The position numbers were made by a program, and so were the translations under genes. From Panulirus ornatus (Eukaryota; Arthropoda; Malacostraca; Decapoda; Palinuridae), in the NCBI RefSeq assembly GCF_036320965.1, contig NC_092234.1, positions 37,437,703 to 37,501,702 of the forward strand: a DNA stretch of 64,000 nucleotides, in the 5' to 3' direction. The notes under the pieces are model-generated. The model had not been told where the DNA came from. It saw only the letters and a program-made list of their open reading frames with translations, and did no database searches. Positions 34,567 through 44,969 of the stretch are shown piece after piece (the first letter of the stretch is position 1; every line of letters starts with the position of its first letter).

Positions 34567-34730
34567 CACCAGCTATTGCTATTCACACTGCTGCACCACG
34601 TGTGTGTGTGTGCTAATAACACGAAGAAAAATTAAACACGATAAGGGATTTATCGTGTTTCATTTATCATCGTTGTTATCAGCAGACACTTAGATCAGGC
34701 CCATCACTGTGACATTATATATATAAGGCA

Positions 34731-36168
34731 AAAGAGAGAATGTCATCTGGGAGGGCAGAAATAGGTATGTTTGAAGGAATAGTAGTTCCAATAATATTAC
34801 ATGGTTGTGAGGAGGAGGGTGGATGTGTTTACATGACTTTACATGAGAGACAGACAATAGGAAGCCTGATTGGCCCACAACTGCTGCACATTAGCGTTCT
34901 AGTGTCCCCGTTAACGCTGTCGTTTGTACAGTTTGCTAATGGCGTTTTTCTCAAGGTATACCTGAATTTATGAAATATTCTTTTAAACGACTTCTGAAGA
35001 TATTCCTAGTCTTGGCATTCGCTACGTCTGACGGTAACTCATTCCAGTGCTCAACACACCTATAGGAAAAGAAGCTTTTCCCACGTCCGTACTACATCTT
35101 TTAGCTTGGAGTTATTCCATTCGTCCTGGTAACCGTATTGTCTTGTATCTCGAAAAGTTGTTTGTGATTTACCTTATCGAACTTGCTCAGAATTTTGAAC
35201 AGTTGGATTAAGTCGCAGCAAAGTCTACGTTTTTAAGGGAGAAGAGATCCAATCGCTTTAGCCTCTCTTCCTATGCCAGATTTCTAAGAGATGAGATCAA
35301 ATTTGTCGCGCGGCTTTGTACTTGCTCTGATTTTTCCTCGTCTTCTTTATAGTTTGGGGACCAAAACTGGACTGCATATTCAAAGTGTGGTCTTGCTAGA
35401 GAATTATAAAGTGTTAGATTTGTTTTTGATGTCTTGTAATCTATGTTCCTGGCCATGGTTGTCTTTTTACTTACTGTTTGATGCTGTTTAGTGTACTTCA
35501 GATTGTTGCTGATGACAACTCCTAGTTCATTTTCTTCATCTACTTCAGTTAGAGAATTTTACGAATAGTTTGTAATCGTAACGCATATCCTTGTCTCCAA
35601 AATGCATAACTTTACACTTGTCTACATTAAGCTTTGTTTGGACATAAAATATTTGAGGACAATATGTGGTTTGAGGTGGTTTGATCGAGTAAGTAATGAA
35701 AGGGTAAGAGAGATGTGTAGTAATAAAAAGAGTGTGATTGAGAGAGCAGAAGAGGGTTTATTGAAATGGTTTGGACATAAGGAGATAATGAGTTAGGAAA
35801 AGTTGACGAAGAGGATATATTTATCAGAAGTGGAGGGAATAAGGAGAACCGGGAGACCAAATTGGAGAGGGAAGTATGGAGTGAAAAAGATTTTGAGCGA
35901 TCGGGGCCAGAACATACAGGAAGTTAAAAGGCGCGCACGGGATAGAGTGAATTGGAACGATGTGGCATACTGGGGTCGACGTGCCGTTAGTGGACTGAAC
36001 CATGGCATTTGAAACGTCCGGGGTAAACCAAGGAAAGGTCTACGGGGCCTGAATGTGGATAGGAGCTGTGGTTTCGGTGCATTACACAAGAGAGCTGGAG
36101 AATGGATGTGACCTTTATCCGTCTGTTCCTAGCGCTTCCTCACTAACGCGGGAAACGGCAATCAAATA

Positions 36169-36240
<72 letters not shown>
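34731..36240 (+). mobile_element. RTE-type LINE copy 4, split by a LINE-B insertion and ending at core 1
   Basis: Left part 34731-34830 (AGGTATGTTTGAAGGAATAG, TAGTTCCAATAATATT, GTGGATGTG) matches copy 1 at 23940-24063. The alignment resumes at about 35636 (GGACATAAAATATTTGAGGA, CAATATGTGGTTTGAGG) at copy 1 position 24066, and continues through EGIRRTGRPNWRGKY (35830-35880) into a 3' UTR that stops at core 1, AGCGCTTCCTCACTAACGCG, near 36131, then (AT)n 36167-36230. Stops and deletions (such as TAG at 35792) show an old, dead copy. Confidence 0.85.
34831..35635 (-). mobile_element. LINE-B insertion nested inside RTE copy 4
   Basis: On minus it begins in the RT connection region (CKVMHFGDKDMRYDYK-like), contains LYNSLARPHFEYAVQFWSPN (35271-35456) and CDLIQLFKILSKFDKVN, and ends with FFSYRCVEHWNELPSDVANA, the complete C-terminus of a CR1/Jockey-type protein. 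Its 3' end lies at about 34831 with a short tandem CATGTAAAGTCATGTAAA. Frame breaks divide the ORF, so it is non-functional. Confidence 0.88.
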
Positions 36241-36244
<4 letters not shown>

Positions 36245-36249
36245 TATAT

Positions 36250-36430
36250 ATATGCAGAACGTTCAATTCCGTGTAGAGATATATGCACAATAATCATCAG
36301 TGGAAAGAGAAAATAAGAAATGGTAAGTACTTTCGTGTATTATATCTTTTGTCTGAGATATGATAAACGAAAGTACTTACCGTTTCTATTTTCTCTTTCC
36401 AATGGTGATTGTGCATATATATAAATATAT
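36250..36430. mobile_element. Foldback (hairpin) element
   Basis: Left arm 36286-36333 (TGCACAATAATCATCAGTGG, AAAGAGAAAATAAGAAATGG, TAAGTACTTTCGT) is repeated in inverted orientation at 36366-36415 (ACGAAAGTACTTACCGTTTC, TATTTTCTCTTTCCAATGG, TGATTGTGCA) around a ~30-bp loop. A related half-element lies at 40.37-40.46 kb, so it is a dispersed family, possibly MITE-like. No transposase is present. Confidence 0.75.
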
Positions 36431-37559
36431 ATGTGAACAACTGAGGAAATCTTTATATTCTGCCAACATCTTGAACAAAGGAGGCAAACAGCTACAAAGT
36501 ACCGGACTCTTTCGAGGGTGCTTGTGGCAGCGGGAGAGATCGCAGGTGTGAGAGCAGCAAGACAAACAGATGACTCAGTAAAGTTTCAAGTATGGAGATG
36601 TAAACAACGTCAGGCGAAGACTTTCTAGCGTCATTTCCCGGTGACAGATGTCGTGATATTCATCTCGTGAAGCAGCTCGACCCAGGCAGGTATCTGGGCG
36701 TCATGACATTAACCTTGTGTGACTCAGCTTAACCTCCGCGGGTAGCTGACCCCTTCCTTACCTTCACAACGGGGAAGTGTACTTGCATCTAGACTTCCCA
36801 GACGTCGCCGGTCTTCCCTGATTCCCAGGCAGCCATCGATCATCATTGAACTGGGCTGCTATTGCCACCCGCGGCAAACTGTGGCCCAGCCGCACCTGAA
36901 TAGCCATGGGCTCATCGGTCCAACAGTCCCCCTACGTTACACCAGTGCGTCATCATCACCATCATCGCCCGGAAACGTCGACCATGTGACACAATGCTCT
37001 TCCTGAGCTCTCTGGTGCCTCTTATCCATCGACGTCCCTCGACAGTTGCGTAAGTTACTCTGGCTCGTCCCTCCTCTCGTGGGAACCCCATGGGACATCG
37101 CGAACCCCCTTCCTTTACAGCTGTTCCCACGAGATCTTGGCTACGCCACACCTCGCTCAGCATAAGCACGAACCTGGCAACAAACACTCCTTCCGAGCTA
37201 TGGAACTCTGGGAAGCTGTATCCCTTCTGCAGCACCAACAACAAAGCCACAGGATCCCGGAGAGTCTTCCTTCCTTCCGCACAGCCTCGGAACCTTGGCA
37301 TGCCACCCCTCCATCACCCACACCCTCAGATCCAGGCATCGGTTCACTTCTCCCATGGGACTCCTGTCTTACCTACTGCTTCTGCACCAGAGCCACAGAA
37401 CACCCGTCTCACCACTTCTGAACCAGCACCACTGGAAGTCGGCATAACTCACCTCACCTTCCCTCAACTCACTGACCTTGCCTAATCTTGCACCACTGGC
37501 CGCAACCCACCTTGATAATCCCACTGAGAAGTACTTTGCCTCATTCGAAGTAAAACGCT
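36431..37559. other. 1.1 kb with no supported feature
   Basis: Frames of about 130 codons exist on both strands at 36912-37485. A faint SELWNS/LYPFCST similarity to LINE C-termini (about 37190-37230) is too weak to call. No repeat units seen. Confidence 0.3.
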
Positions 37560-38560
37560 TGCTCACGATTGTACATCCATTACTACGGTCAAAATCCCAG
37601 TGATCTAGCCTTAAAAACCTGCTTAGATCAGGACTATCAAAGCCTTTGGTAATTCCGAATAACCTGTTTTATGTCTTTATTGAATTGCATGACCAAAACA
37701 GAGAGCAATATGCATGATGGAGACTAGTCAGGGAATCTTAAAGAATCATCATTACTCAAGAGTTATATTCGAGCACCCCGGGGGACATGTGAAGTTTAGA
37801 ATCTTGTTCGCATTTTCCGCCGCTTTTGCTCTCTGCTTACCTGGCTCTAGGTCACCAGAGATTATTACACTTATGTTTTCCTTTCTTACCTTCTGTAGCT
37901 CAACTGAATTCATACTGAACTTGTCTTTTGCGGTTTTACTGCCGGTGTGCAAAGTTTTGCACTTATCGATATCAAAACTCAATTGCCTATGATGATCTCA
38001 GTCCATCATTTTGTGCTAATCAGCTGTTCAGTTTCTCCTGCAGCTTTTCTTCCCAGCTGAATGTCGATCGTGAATTCTAATATCTTTCGATATGGCCCAT
38101 TATCAGTGACAGCGGTATGTATCAAAAAAGAGAATCGGTTCCAAGTTCGGTCCCTGCGGCACGCTACTTGTTAGCGTTGTATTCCAAGGCTCTACCGCTA
38201 GTCGATGTTCTTTGTTTATAACTATTTAGCGCCACCCCAGTGCTCTTTCAGGCGGAACTTCATCAAAGCTTTTCTAGAAATCTCATTAGATTACAACAGC
38301 CACTTTGTTTTCATCGCACATGCTGACTGTCACGAAAGAATCAAATAGATTTGTCAGACATGAATGGCTGCGTCGAAAATCGTGATGCGAATCGTTAATT
38401 AAGCGGCGATCCCTTAAATGATTTATGGTCTCGTCTCGAGTACTGGTTTCCATAAGTTTGCCGTCTACGGACGTCAAGCTAATTGGGCGATGATTGCCTC
38501 TATTTACGTCACCTCGCACTAAGTGTGATGGCATTTCCACACTTTAGAGGTTGGGTCATT
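37560..38560 (-). mobile_element. LINE-B copy, degraded RT to C-terminal region
   Basis: On minus: RPISLTSVDGKLMETSTRDE and INDSHHDFRRSHSCLTNLFD (38286-38540), then a decayed VPQG-type block (about 38130-38170), then FDIDKCKTLHTGSKTAKD and ELQKVRKENISVIISGDLEP (37752-37982), then a remnant of the YNSLVRPHLEYA region near 37720. The domain order is that of a CR1/Jockey-type RT. Numerous frame breaks mark it as dead. Confidence 0.87.
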
Positions 38561-38717
38561 ATCCGGATGTATATGGCCGGTACAGAAGTATGTAAGGTCC
38601 GGTTACACACGGGTGGGCCTGGAGGCCCCAGTGTGTTGAAGGTAAACACGCTTAGCGACAAACCATGATAACAGTTAACCCCTGAACAACTCGTACGTCC
38701 CTTACGTATAATGGCCT

Positions 38718-38840
38718 AGCCTTTGACCCAAACATACCAGTTGGGTCAAAGGTCACGCCATAGTACCCAAGGGTCGAACCATCGACCCAAACCATACGGG
38801 TTGGGTCAAAGGTCACGTCGTCATACCCAAGGATCGTACC
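38718..38840. repeat. 60-bp tandem pair carrying GGGTCAAAGGTCA motifs
   Basis: Two copies of TTGACCCAAAC..GGTTGGGTCAAAGGTCACG. Each contains a perfect DR1 hexamer pair GGGTCA-A-AGGTCA (38743-38755 and 38803-38815), preceded by an inverted TGACCCAA. A DR1 spacing is the binding site type of RXR/USP and HNF4 nuclear receptors. CCCAAGGGTCGAACC resembles the 33-bp unit at the left edge. Confidence 0.8.
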
Positions 38841-39129
38841 GTTTTGCTCAAAAGGTTAATATAAACAAATATTACGTCATAGGACACGTATTTTCCCTCC
38901 ACAAATCTGCATTGGTCTTAAATAGGCTTCGTGACGTCTTCGAAAAACGCCAACAAAAAGTAAAAGGCTTGGGGGCGGTGGTCATGGAGGCTTGTGGCAG
39001 ACCCTCTCTGTGTCCTCAGCTGCATGCGATTGAGGCTGACCAGGAAGGGAGGGTGTGTGTAGGGGCGGATCATTTTGGCTGAAGTGCCATGGGAATGGCG
39101 CGTATACGCATGCAACCATCTTAATTTGG

Positions 39130-39480
39130 TGTGTGAAATGGAGGGGACAAGATGGGGAAGGCTGAAGTGGAGATGGAAAGATGGAGAAGAAAAGGCTTTG
39201 AGTGCGTGGGGCTTGAACATGCAGTAGGATGTAAGACGTGCACGGGGTAGGGTGACTTAGAGCTTTGTGGACTCAACCAGGGTAAATGAAGCGGTCAGGG
39301 GAAACCACAGAATTGTCTTACGGGCCTGGTTGTGGATAAGGGACTCTGGTTTCGATGCATTACACAGCTAAGGATTGGATGTGAGTGAATGAGATCAATG
39401 AAAGTCTTTATCTGTTCCTGGCGCTACCTCGCGAATGTTGGAAACGGTGAACAAGTATGAAAACGTTAACTTTATAACCC
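39130..39480 (+). mobile_element. RTE-type LINE fragment, C-terminus to core 1
   Basis: Translation begins EMEGTRWGRLKWRWKDGEEK, then LSAWGLNMQ, the RTE C-terminus, followed by the long-type 3' UTR (GGGCCTGGTTGTGGATAAGG, GGTTTCGATGCATTACACAG) and core 1, GGCGCTACCTCGCGAATGTT, near 39419. No core 2 and no AT array follow. It is old and diverged. Confidence 0.85.
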
Positions 39481-39755
39481 GGGGATACTTTGAATGGGGC
39501 TCCTGCAGCTTCAGCGCTGCGCTACAGGCGGGAGTCAAGTATGGTGGCTTCATCTAAGGTCGTCGGAAGATGGGGTCCGAGTATACCTTTATGATAACAC
39601 AAACACCTGCGTATAACATACACGTGTGACTGATCCAACGTATACATACCTGCATACGTGGCTGATTGCCGCAGGGTTTTGCTACTGCCAGGGATTGGAA
39701 AAAAAAAGAGGCAAAGTCACAGTGAGGCGGTCCAGATAACGTTACGGATCATCAG

Positions 39756-39759
<4 letters not shown>
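39481..39759. other. Low-copy spacer
   Basis: Nothing recognised. Confidence 0.4.

Positions 39760-39795
<36 letters not shown>
39760..39795. repeat. (GT)n microsatellite
   Basis: Pure dinucleotide array. Confidence 0.99.
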
Positions 39796-39797
<2 letters not shown>

Positions 39798-39892
39798 ACA
39801 GAACCAGTCAGGTGGTGTGGGGGAGATATGTTTGTCGGTAGGTACGCTGAGGGAAGATAGCTATATACGGAGCGGAGAGAAAAGAGGAAGTG

Positions 39893-39898
<6 letters not shown>

Positions 39899-39958
<60 letters not shown>
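39899..39958. repeat. (GA)n microsatellite
   Basis: Pure dinucleotide array. Confidence 0.99.
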
Positions 39959-39960
<2 letters not shown>

Positions 39961-40087
39961 AAACACAAGGCGCTTGCTGTGCCTGGTGTCTCGCCATGAG
40001 ACAGATGTAAGGCTATAGAAAAAAGATGATGCTGATGAGCTCATTGATTTATAGAAACTTAGATGTCATGATATATGTCTGTGCCTA

Positions 40088-40088
<1 letters not shown>

Positions 40089-40122
<34 letters not shown>

Positions 40123-40128
40123 CACACC
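40089..40128. repeat. (AC)n microsatellite
   Basis: Dinucleotide array with one GCAC interruption. Confidence 0.98.
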
Positions 40129-40137
40129 GATTATTTT

Positions 40138-40326
40138 TTTTGATACTATTCGCCATTTCTCGCGTTAGCGAGGTAGCGTTAAGAACAGAGGACTGAGTTT
40201 TTGAGGGAAATCCTCACTTGTCCCCCTTCTCTGTTCCCTCTTTTGGAAAATTGAAAATGAGAGGGGAGGATTTCCAGATTCCCGCTCTCTCCCCTTTTAG
40301 TCGCCTTCTACAACACGCAGGAAATA
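40138..40326 (-). mobile_element. GC-core element, inverted partner
   Basis: Read on minus: CGTGTTGTAGAAGGCGACTA, AAAGGGGAGAGAGCGGG, CCAAAAGAGGGAACAGAGAA, GTTCTTAACGCTACCTCGCT and AACGCGAGAAATGGCGAATA, then an A-run. It lies in opposite orientation to the copy at 40463-40698, with a foldback half-element between them. Confidence 0.93.
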
Positions 40327-40327
40327 C

Positions 40328-40462
40328 GTGGGAAGAATTATTTCTCTTTCGTTTCTTACATCCTCAGATGTAATAAACGAAAGTACTCACTGTTTATATT
40401 TTCTCTTTCCAGTGGTGATTGTGCATATACCTCTTCACGGTGAAGTGAAGGTTCTGCATATA
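40328..40462. mobile_element. Foldback half-element
   Basis: ACGAAAGTACTCACTGTTTA, TATTTTCTCTTTCCAGTGG and TGATTGTGCATATACCTC match the right arm at 36366-36420. The terminal TTCACGGTGAAGTGAAGGTT and CTGCATATATA correspond (inverted) to 36250-36280. Confidence 0.75.
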
Positions 40463-40692
40463 TATATATCCCCTGGGGATAGGGGGGAAATAATACTTCC
40501 CATGTATTCCCTGCGTGTCGTAGAAGGGAAGGGAGCGGGGGGGGGGGCTGGAAATCCTCCCCTCGTTTTTTTTTTTTTTTTTTTTAATTTTCCAAAAGAA
40601 GGAACAGAGAAGGGCGCCAGGTGAGGATATTCCCTCAAAGGCCCAGTCCTCTGTTCTTAACGCTACCTCGCTAACGCGGGAAATGGCGAATA

Positions 40693-40745
<53 letters not shown>
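40463..40745 (+). mobile_element. GC-core element followed by (AT)n
   Basis: CCCCTGGGGATAGGGGGGAA, AATACTTCCCATGTATTCCC, TGCGTGTCGTAGAAGG, GGAAATCCTCCCCTCG, a T-run, AATTTTCCAAAAGAAGGAAC, AGGTGAGGATATTCCC, GTTCTTAACGCTACCTCGCT and AACGCGGGAAATGGCGAATA, then (AT)n 40699-40745. It has no coding capacity; the shared 3' core suggests mobilisation by the RTE machinery. Confidence 0.93.
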
Positions 40746-40747
<2 letters not shown>

Positions 40748-42312
40748 TTTGTATGTAGCATTTATGGATCTGGAGAAGGCATATGATAGAGTTGATAGAG
40801 ATGCCCTGTGGAAGGTATTAAGAATATATGGTGTGGGAGGCAAGTTGTTAGAAGGAGTGAAAAGTTTTCATCGAGGATGTAAGGCATGTGTACGTGTAGG
40901 AAGAGAGGAAAGTGATTGGTTCTCAGTGAATGTAGGTTTGCGGCAGGGGTGTGTGATGTCTCCATGGTTGTTTGATTTGTTTATGGATGGGGTTGTTAGG
41001 GAGGTGAATGCAAGAGTTTTGGAAAGAGGGGCAAGTATGAAGTCTGTTGTGGATGAGAGAGCTTGAGAAGTGAGTCAGTTGTTGTTCGCTGATGATACAG
41101 CGCTGGTGGCTGATTCATGTGAGAAACTGCAGAAGCTGGTGACTGAGTTTGGTAAAGTGTGTGAAAGAAGAAAGTTAAGAGTAAATGTGAATAAGAGCAA
41201 GATTATTAGGCACAGTAGGGTTGAAGGTCAAGTCAATTGGGAGGTAAGTTTGAATTGAGAAAAACTGGAGGAAGTAAAGTGTTTTAGATATCTGGGAGTG
41301 GATCTGGCAGCGGATGGAACCATGGAAGCGGAAGTGAATCATAGGGTGGGGGAGGGGGCGAAAATCCTGGGAGCCTTGAAGAATGTTTGGAAGTCGAGAA
41401 CATTATCTCGGAAAGCAAAAATGGGTATGTTTGAAGGAATAGTGGTTCCAACAATGTTCTATGGTTGCGAGGCGTGGGCTATGGATAGAGTTGTGCGCAG
41501 GAGGGTGGATGTGCTGGAAATGAGATGTTTGAGGACAATGTGTGGTGTGAGGTGGTTTGATCGAGTAAGTAATGTAAGGGTAAGAGAGATGTGTGGAAAT
41601 AAAAAGAGCGTGGTTGAGAGAGCAGAAGAGGGTGTTTTGAAATGGTTTGGTCACATGGAGAGAATGAGTGAGGAAAGATTGACCAAGAGGATATATGTGT
41701 CGGAGGTGGAGGGAACGAGGAGAAGTGGGAGACCAAATTGGAGGTGGAAAGATGAGTGAAAAAGATTTTGAGTGATCGGGGCCTGAACATGCAGGAGGGT
41801 GAAAGACGGGCAAGGAATAGAGAAAATTGGATCGATGTGGTATACCGGGGTTGACGTGCTGTCAGTGGATTGAATCAGGACATGTGAAGCGTCTGGGGTA
41901 AACCATGGAAAGTTGTGTGGGGCCTGGATGTGGAAAGGGAGCTATGGTTTCGGGCATTATTGCATGACAGCTAGAGACTGAGTGTGAACGAATGGGGCCT
42001 TTATTGTCTTTTCCTAGCGCTACCTCGCACACATGAGGGGGGTGGGGGATGGTATTCCGTGTGTGGCGAGGTGGCGATGGGAATGAATAAAGGCAGACAG
42101 TGTGAATTGTGTGCATGGGTATATATGTATGTGTCTGTGTGTGTATATATATATATGTGTGTACATTGAGATGTATAGGTATGTATATTTGCGTGTGTGG
42201 ACGTGTATGTATATACATGTGTATGGGGGTGGGTTGGGCCATTTCTTTCGTCTGTTTCCTTGCGCTACCTCGCAAACGCGGGAGACAGCGACAAAGCAAA
42301 ATAAATATATAG

Positions 42313-42384
<72 letters not shown>
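40746..42384 (+). mobile_element. RTE-type LINE copy 3 with long 3' UTR carrying both cores
   Basis: The element is joined directly to the AT tail of the preceding GC-core element and starts in the RT palm at DLYVAFMDLEKAYDRVDRDA. The coding part extends to about 41855. The 3' UTR of about 460 bp contains core 1, AGCGCTACCTCGCACACATG, near 42016, and core 2, GCGCTACCTCGCAAACGCGG, near 42262. It ends in (AT)n 42316-42384. This layout explains the shorter tails of the other copies. Confidence 0.93.
40749..41855 (+). pseudogene. RTE reverse transcriptase pseudogene (copy 3)
   Basis: RT blocks LRQGCVMSPWLFD and LFADDTAL and the C-terminal CLRTMCGVR are present. Compared with copy 1, a Trp codon has become TGA at about 41065, a Gly codon has become TGA at about 41257, and a one-base deletion near 41752 shifts the frame before the C-terminus. 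The N-terminal third and the endonuclease are absent through 5' truncation. Confidence 0.92.
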
Positions 42385-42387
<3 letters not shown>

Positions 42388-42587
42388 TGAATTTAAACAT
42401 CCCTTTATCCAGTCCTCCCAGGTTATATCAAATGAAAGGAAATAAATGTTTTCTATATGCAAATTCTTGCATATTCTGATACAATTTCACATCCCAAAAT
42501 GCAATCAGTTCGTCTTTCCACAGGTGTAGGGATCCATGAGTTTCCTTACTGTTTTGCTTTGGAGTCATCATGACAGTTAGAATGTGT

Positions 42588-42955
<368 letters not shown>

Positions 42956-43194
42956 ACACAGACAGCCGGACGGACCTGACGACACAGTGGCCGGCATGCA
43001 GGAGGCGCGGTGCAGGAGGAACATTATCAAAAGTGAGAGGGAGGGAGTGAGGGACGGAGGTAGCTAGCAAGCAAGCGCTCGACCTTCGGGCCGCCTCGCC
43101 GTAACCTTAGACGTCGGTACGAAAAATTCCCGCAACTGGACGACGAAAAACCTGTACCAGCGACACGCGGCTAATGACCATTGTGATGGGGTGA
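42956..43194. other. Low-copy spacer
   Basis: Nothing recognised. Confidence 0.4.
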
Positions 43195-44490
43195 GGAGGG
43201 GGGAAAGGCCACACACTGTGCCGGGGCGGTGGAGAGACGGTGAGGTAGTGATGGAGAGGGTGGTGGAGGGATGACGGGGGTAGTGTTGGAGAGGGTGTTG
43301 GGAGTAGTGTTGGAGAAGATGATGGAAGAGTGTTGGGGAGGGTGATGGGGCAGTGTTAGAGAGATGACGGAGTAGTGTTGGAGAGTGTGATGAGGCAGTG
43401 TTAGAGAGATGACGCAGTAGTGTTGGAGAGGATGATGGATGAGTGTTAGGGAGGGTGATGGAGCAGTGTTGGAGAGATGACGGAGTAGTGTTGCAGAGTG
43501 GGATGGGGTAGTGTTGGAGATATGACGGAGTAGTTTTGGGGAGAGTGATGGAACAGTGTTGATGAGATGGCGGAAGTGTTGGAGATGGTGATGGAGCATT
43601 GTTAGAGAGATGACGAAGTAGTGTTGTAGAGGGTGCCGGAGTAATGTATTAGATGATGGCGAATTGTTGGAGATATGCCGGATTAGTGTTGGACAGAGTG
43701 ATGGAGTAGTGTTGGAAGGATAACAGAGAAGTGATTTAGGTGATGGAATATTGTTGGAAAGTTGCTGGAGTAGTGTTGGAGATATGATGACTAATGATGC
43801 AGCGATGAAAGTAATGCTGGAGAGATGATGGAGTAGCGTTAGAGAGGTGATGGAATGCTGTTGGAGAGGGTGATGAAGCAGTGTTCTAGAGGTGATGGAG
43901 TAATGTTGGAGAAATGATTAGTGTGAGGTGATGAAGCAGTGTTGGAGAGGTGATTAAGTAGTGCTGAAGAGGTAATAAAATAATGTTCAAGAGATAATGG
44001 AGTAGTGTTGGAGAGGCAATCTGATAGTGTTGGAGAGGTGATGGAGTAGTTGGAGAGGTAATATGATAATGTTAGAGTGTTGGAGAGGCGAATGAGTGGA
44101 GTTGGAGAGGTAAGATAATAGTGTTAGTGTTGGAGAGGTGATGGACGGAATAGTGTTGGAAAGGAAAGATGATAGTGTTGGAGTGTTGGAGAGGTGATGG
44201 ACGGAGTAATGTTGGAGAAGTAAGATGATAGTGTTGGAGAGGTAAGATGATAGTGTTGGAGTGTTGGAGAGGTGATGGAGGAATAGTGTTGGAGAGGTAA
44301 GATGATAGTGTTGGAGAGGTGATGGACGGAATAGTGTTGGAGAGGTAAGATGATAGTGTTGAAGTGTTGAAGAGGTGATGGCCGGAATAGTGTTGGAGAG
44401 GTAAGATGATAGTGTTGAAGTGTTGGAGAGGTGATGGACGGAGTAGTGTTGGAGAGGTGATGGACGGAGTAGTGTTGGAGAGGGTGGGTC
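43195..44490. repeat. Degenerate ~24-28 bp minisatellite
   Basis: GTGTTGGAGAGGTGATGGAG, TAGTGTTGGAGAGG and TAAGATGATA words recur about 50 times over 1.3 kb. They are most regular at 44060-44470, where ~60-75 bp composites (GTGATGGACGGAATAGTGTT with GGTAAGATGATAGTG) form a second-order pattern. Confidence 0.93.
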
Positions 44491-44577
44491 TGGGCAGCGT
44501 ACCTCAGACTTCACGCCTCAGAATCCCCTCCACAATGGTATATATTATACCCACCTGATCGACCTCTCTCGACCCAC

Positions 44578-44589
44578 GCCTGTGTACTG

Positions 44590-44642
<53 letters not shown>

Positions 44643-44698
44643 GGGGAGAGAGAATTTTACACAGTGTATATGCCGTATCTTTATTCACACACACACAC

Positions 44699-44779
<81 letters not shown>

Positions 44780-44863
44780 CACACACACACCTGCGTTGGC
44801 TGTGGACCGACTGCCCAGGACACTAGCTTAAGCGGACCCGTGCGTGAGTAATGGTCAGCATAA

Positions 44864-44866
<3 letters not shown>
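44578..44866 (-). mobile_element. SINE-A, internally deleted, with expanded AC/GT arrays
   Basis: On minus: CTTATGCTGACCATTACTCA, CGCACGGGTCCG, CAGTCGGTCCACAGCCAACG, CAGG then (GT)n (44686-44790 on plus as AC), the tail AAAGATACGGCATATACACT and TCTCTCCCCGTAACACAC, then (AC)n (44594-44639 on plus as TG). Another (GT)n occupies 44864-44936. Confidence 0.8.
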
Positions 44867-44897
<31 letters not shown>

Positions 44898-44898
44898 G

Positions 44899-44936
<38 letters not shown>
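44864..44936. repeat. (GT)n microsatellite
   Basis: Dinucleotide array with TTTG and TTG interruptions, between the SINE and a LINE-B 3' end. Confidence 0.98.
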
Positions 44937-44938
<2 letters not shown>

Positions 44939-44969
44939 ATCATCAAGTGTCAGTATGTGTCAGTTTTTC

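Noticed and set aside
36912..37485. Host gene exon (frames of ~130 codons on both strands)
   Set aside because: Overlapping frames on both strands, no recognisable domain, no splice context; faint LINE C-terminus similarity is too weak to call.
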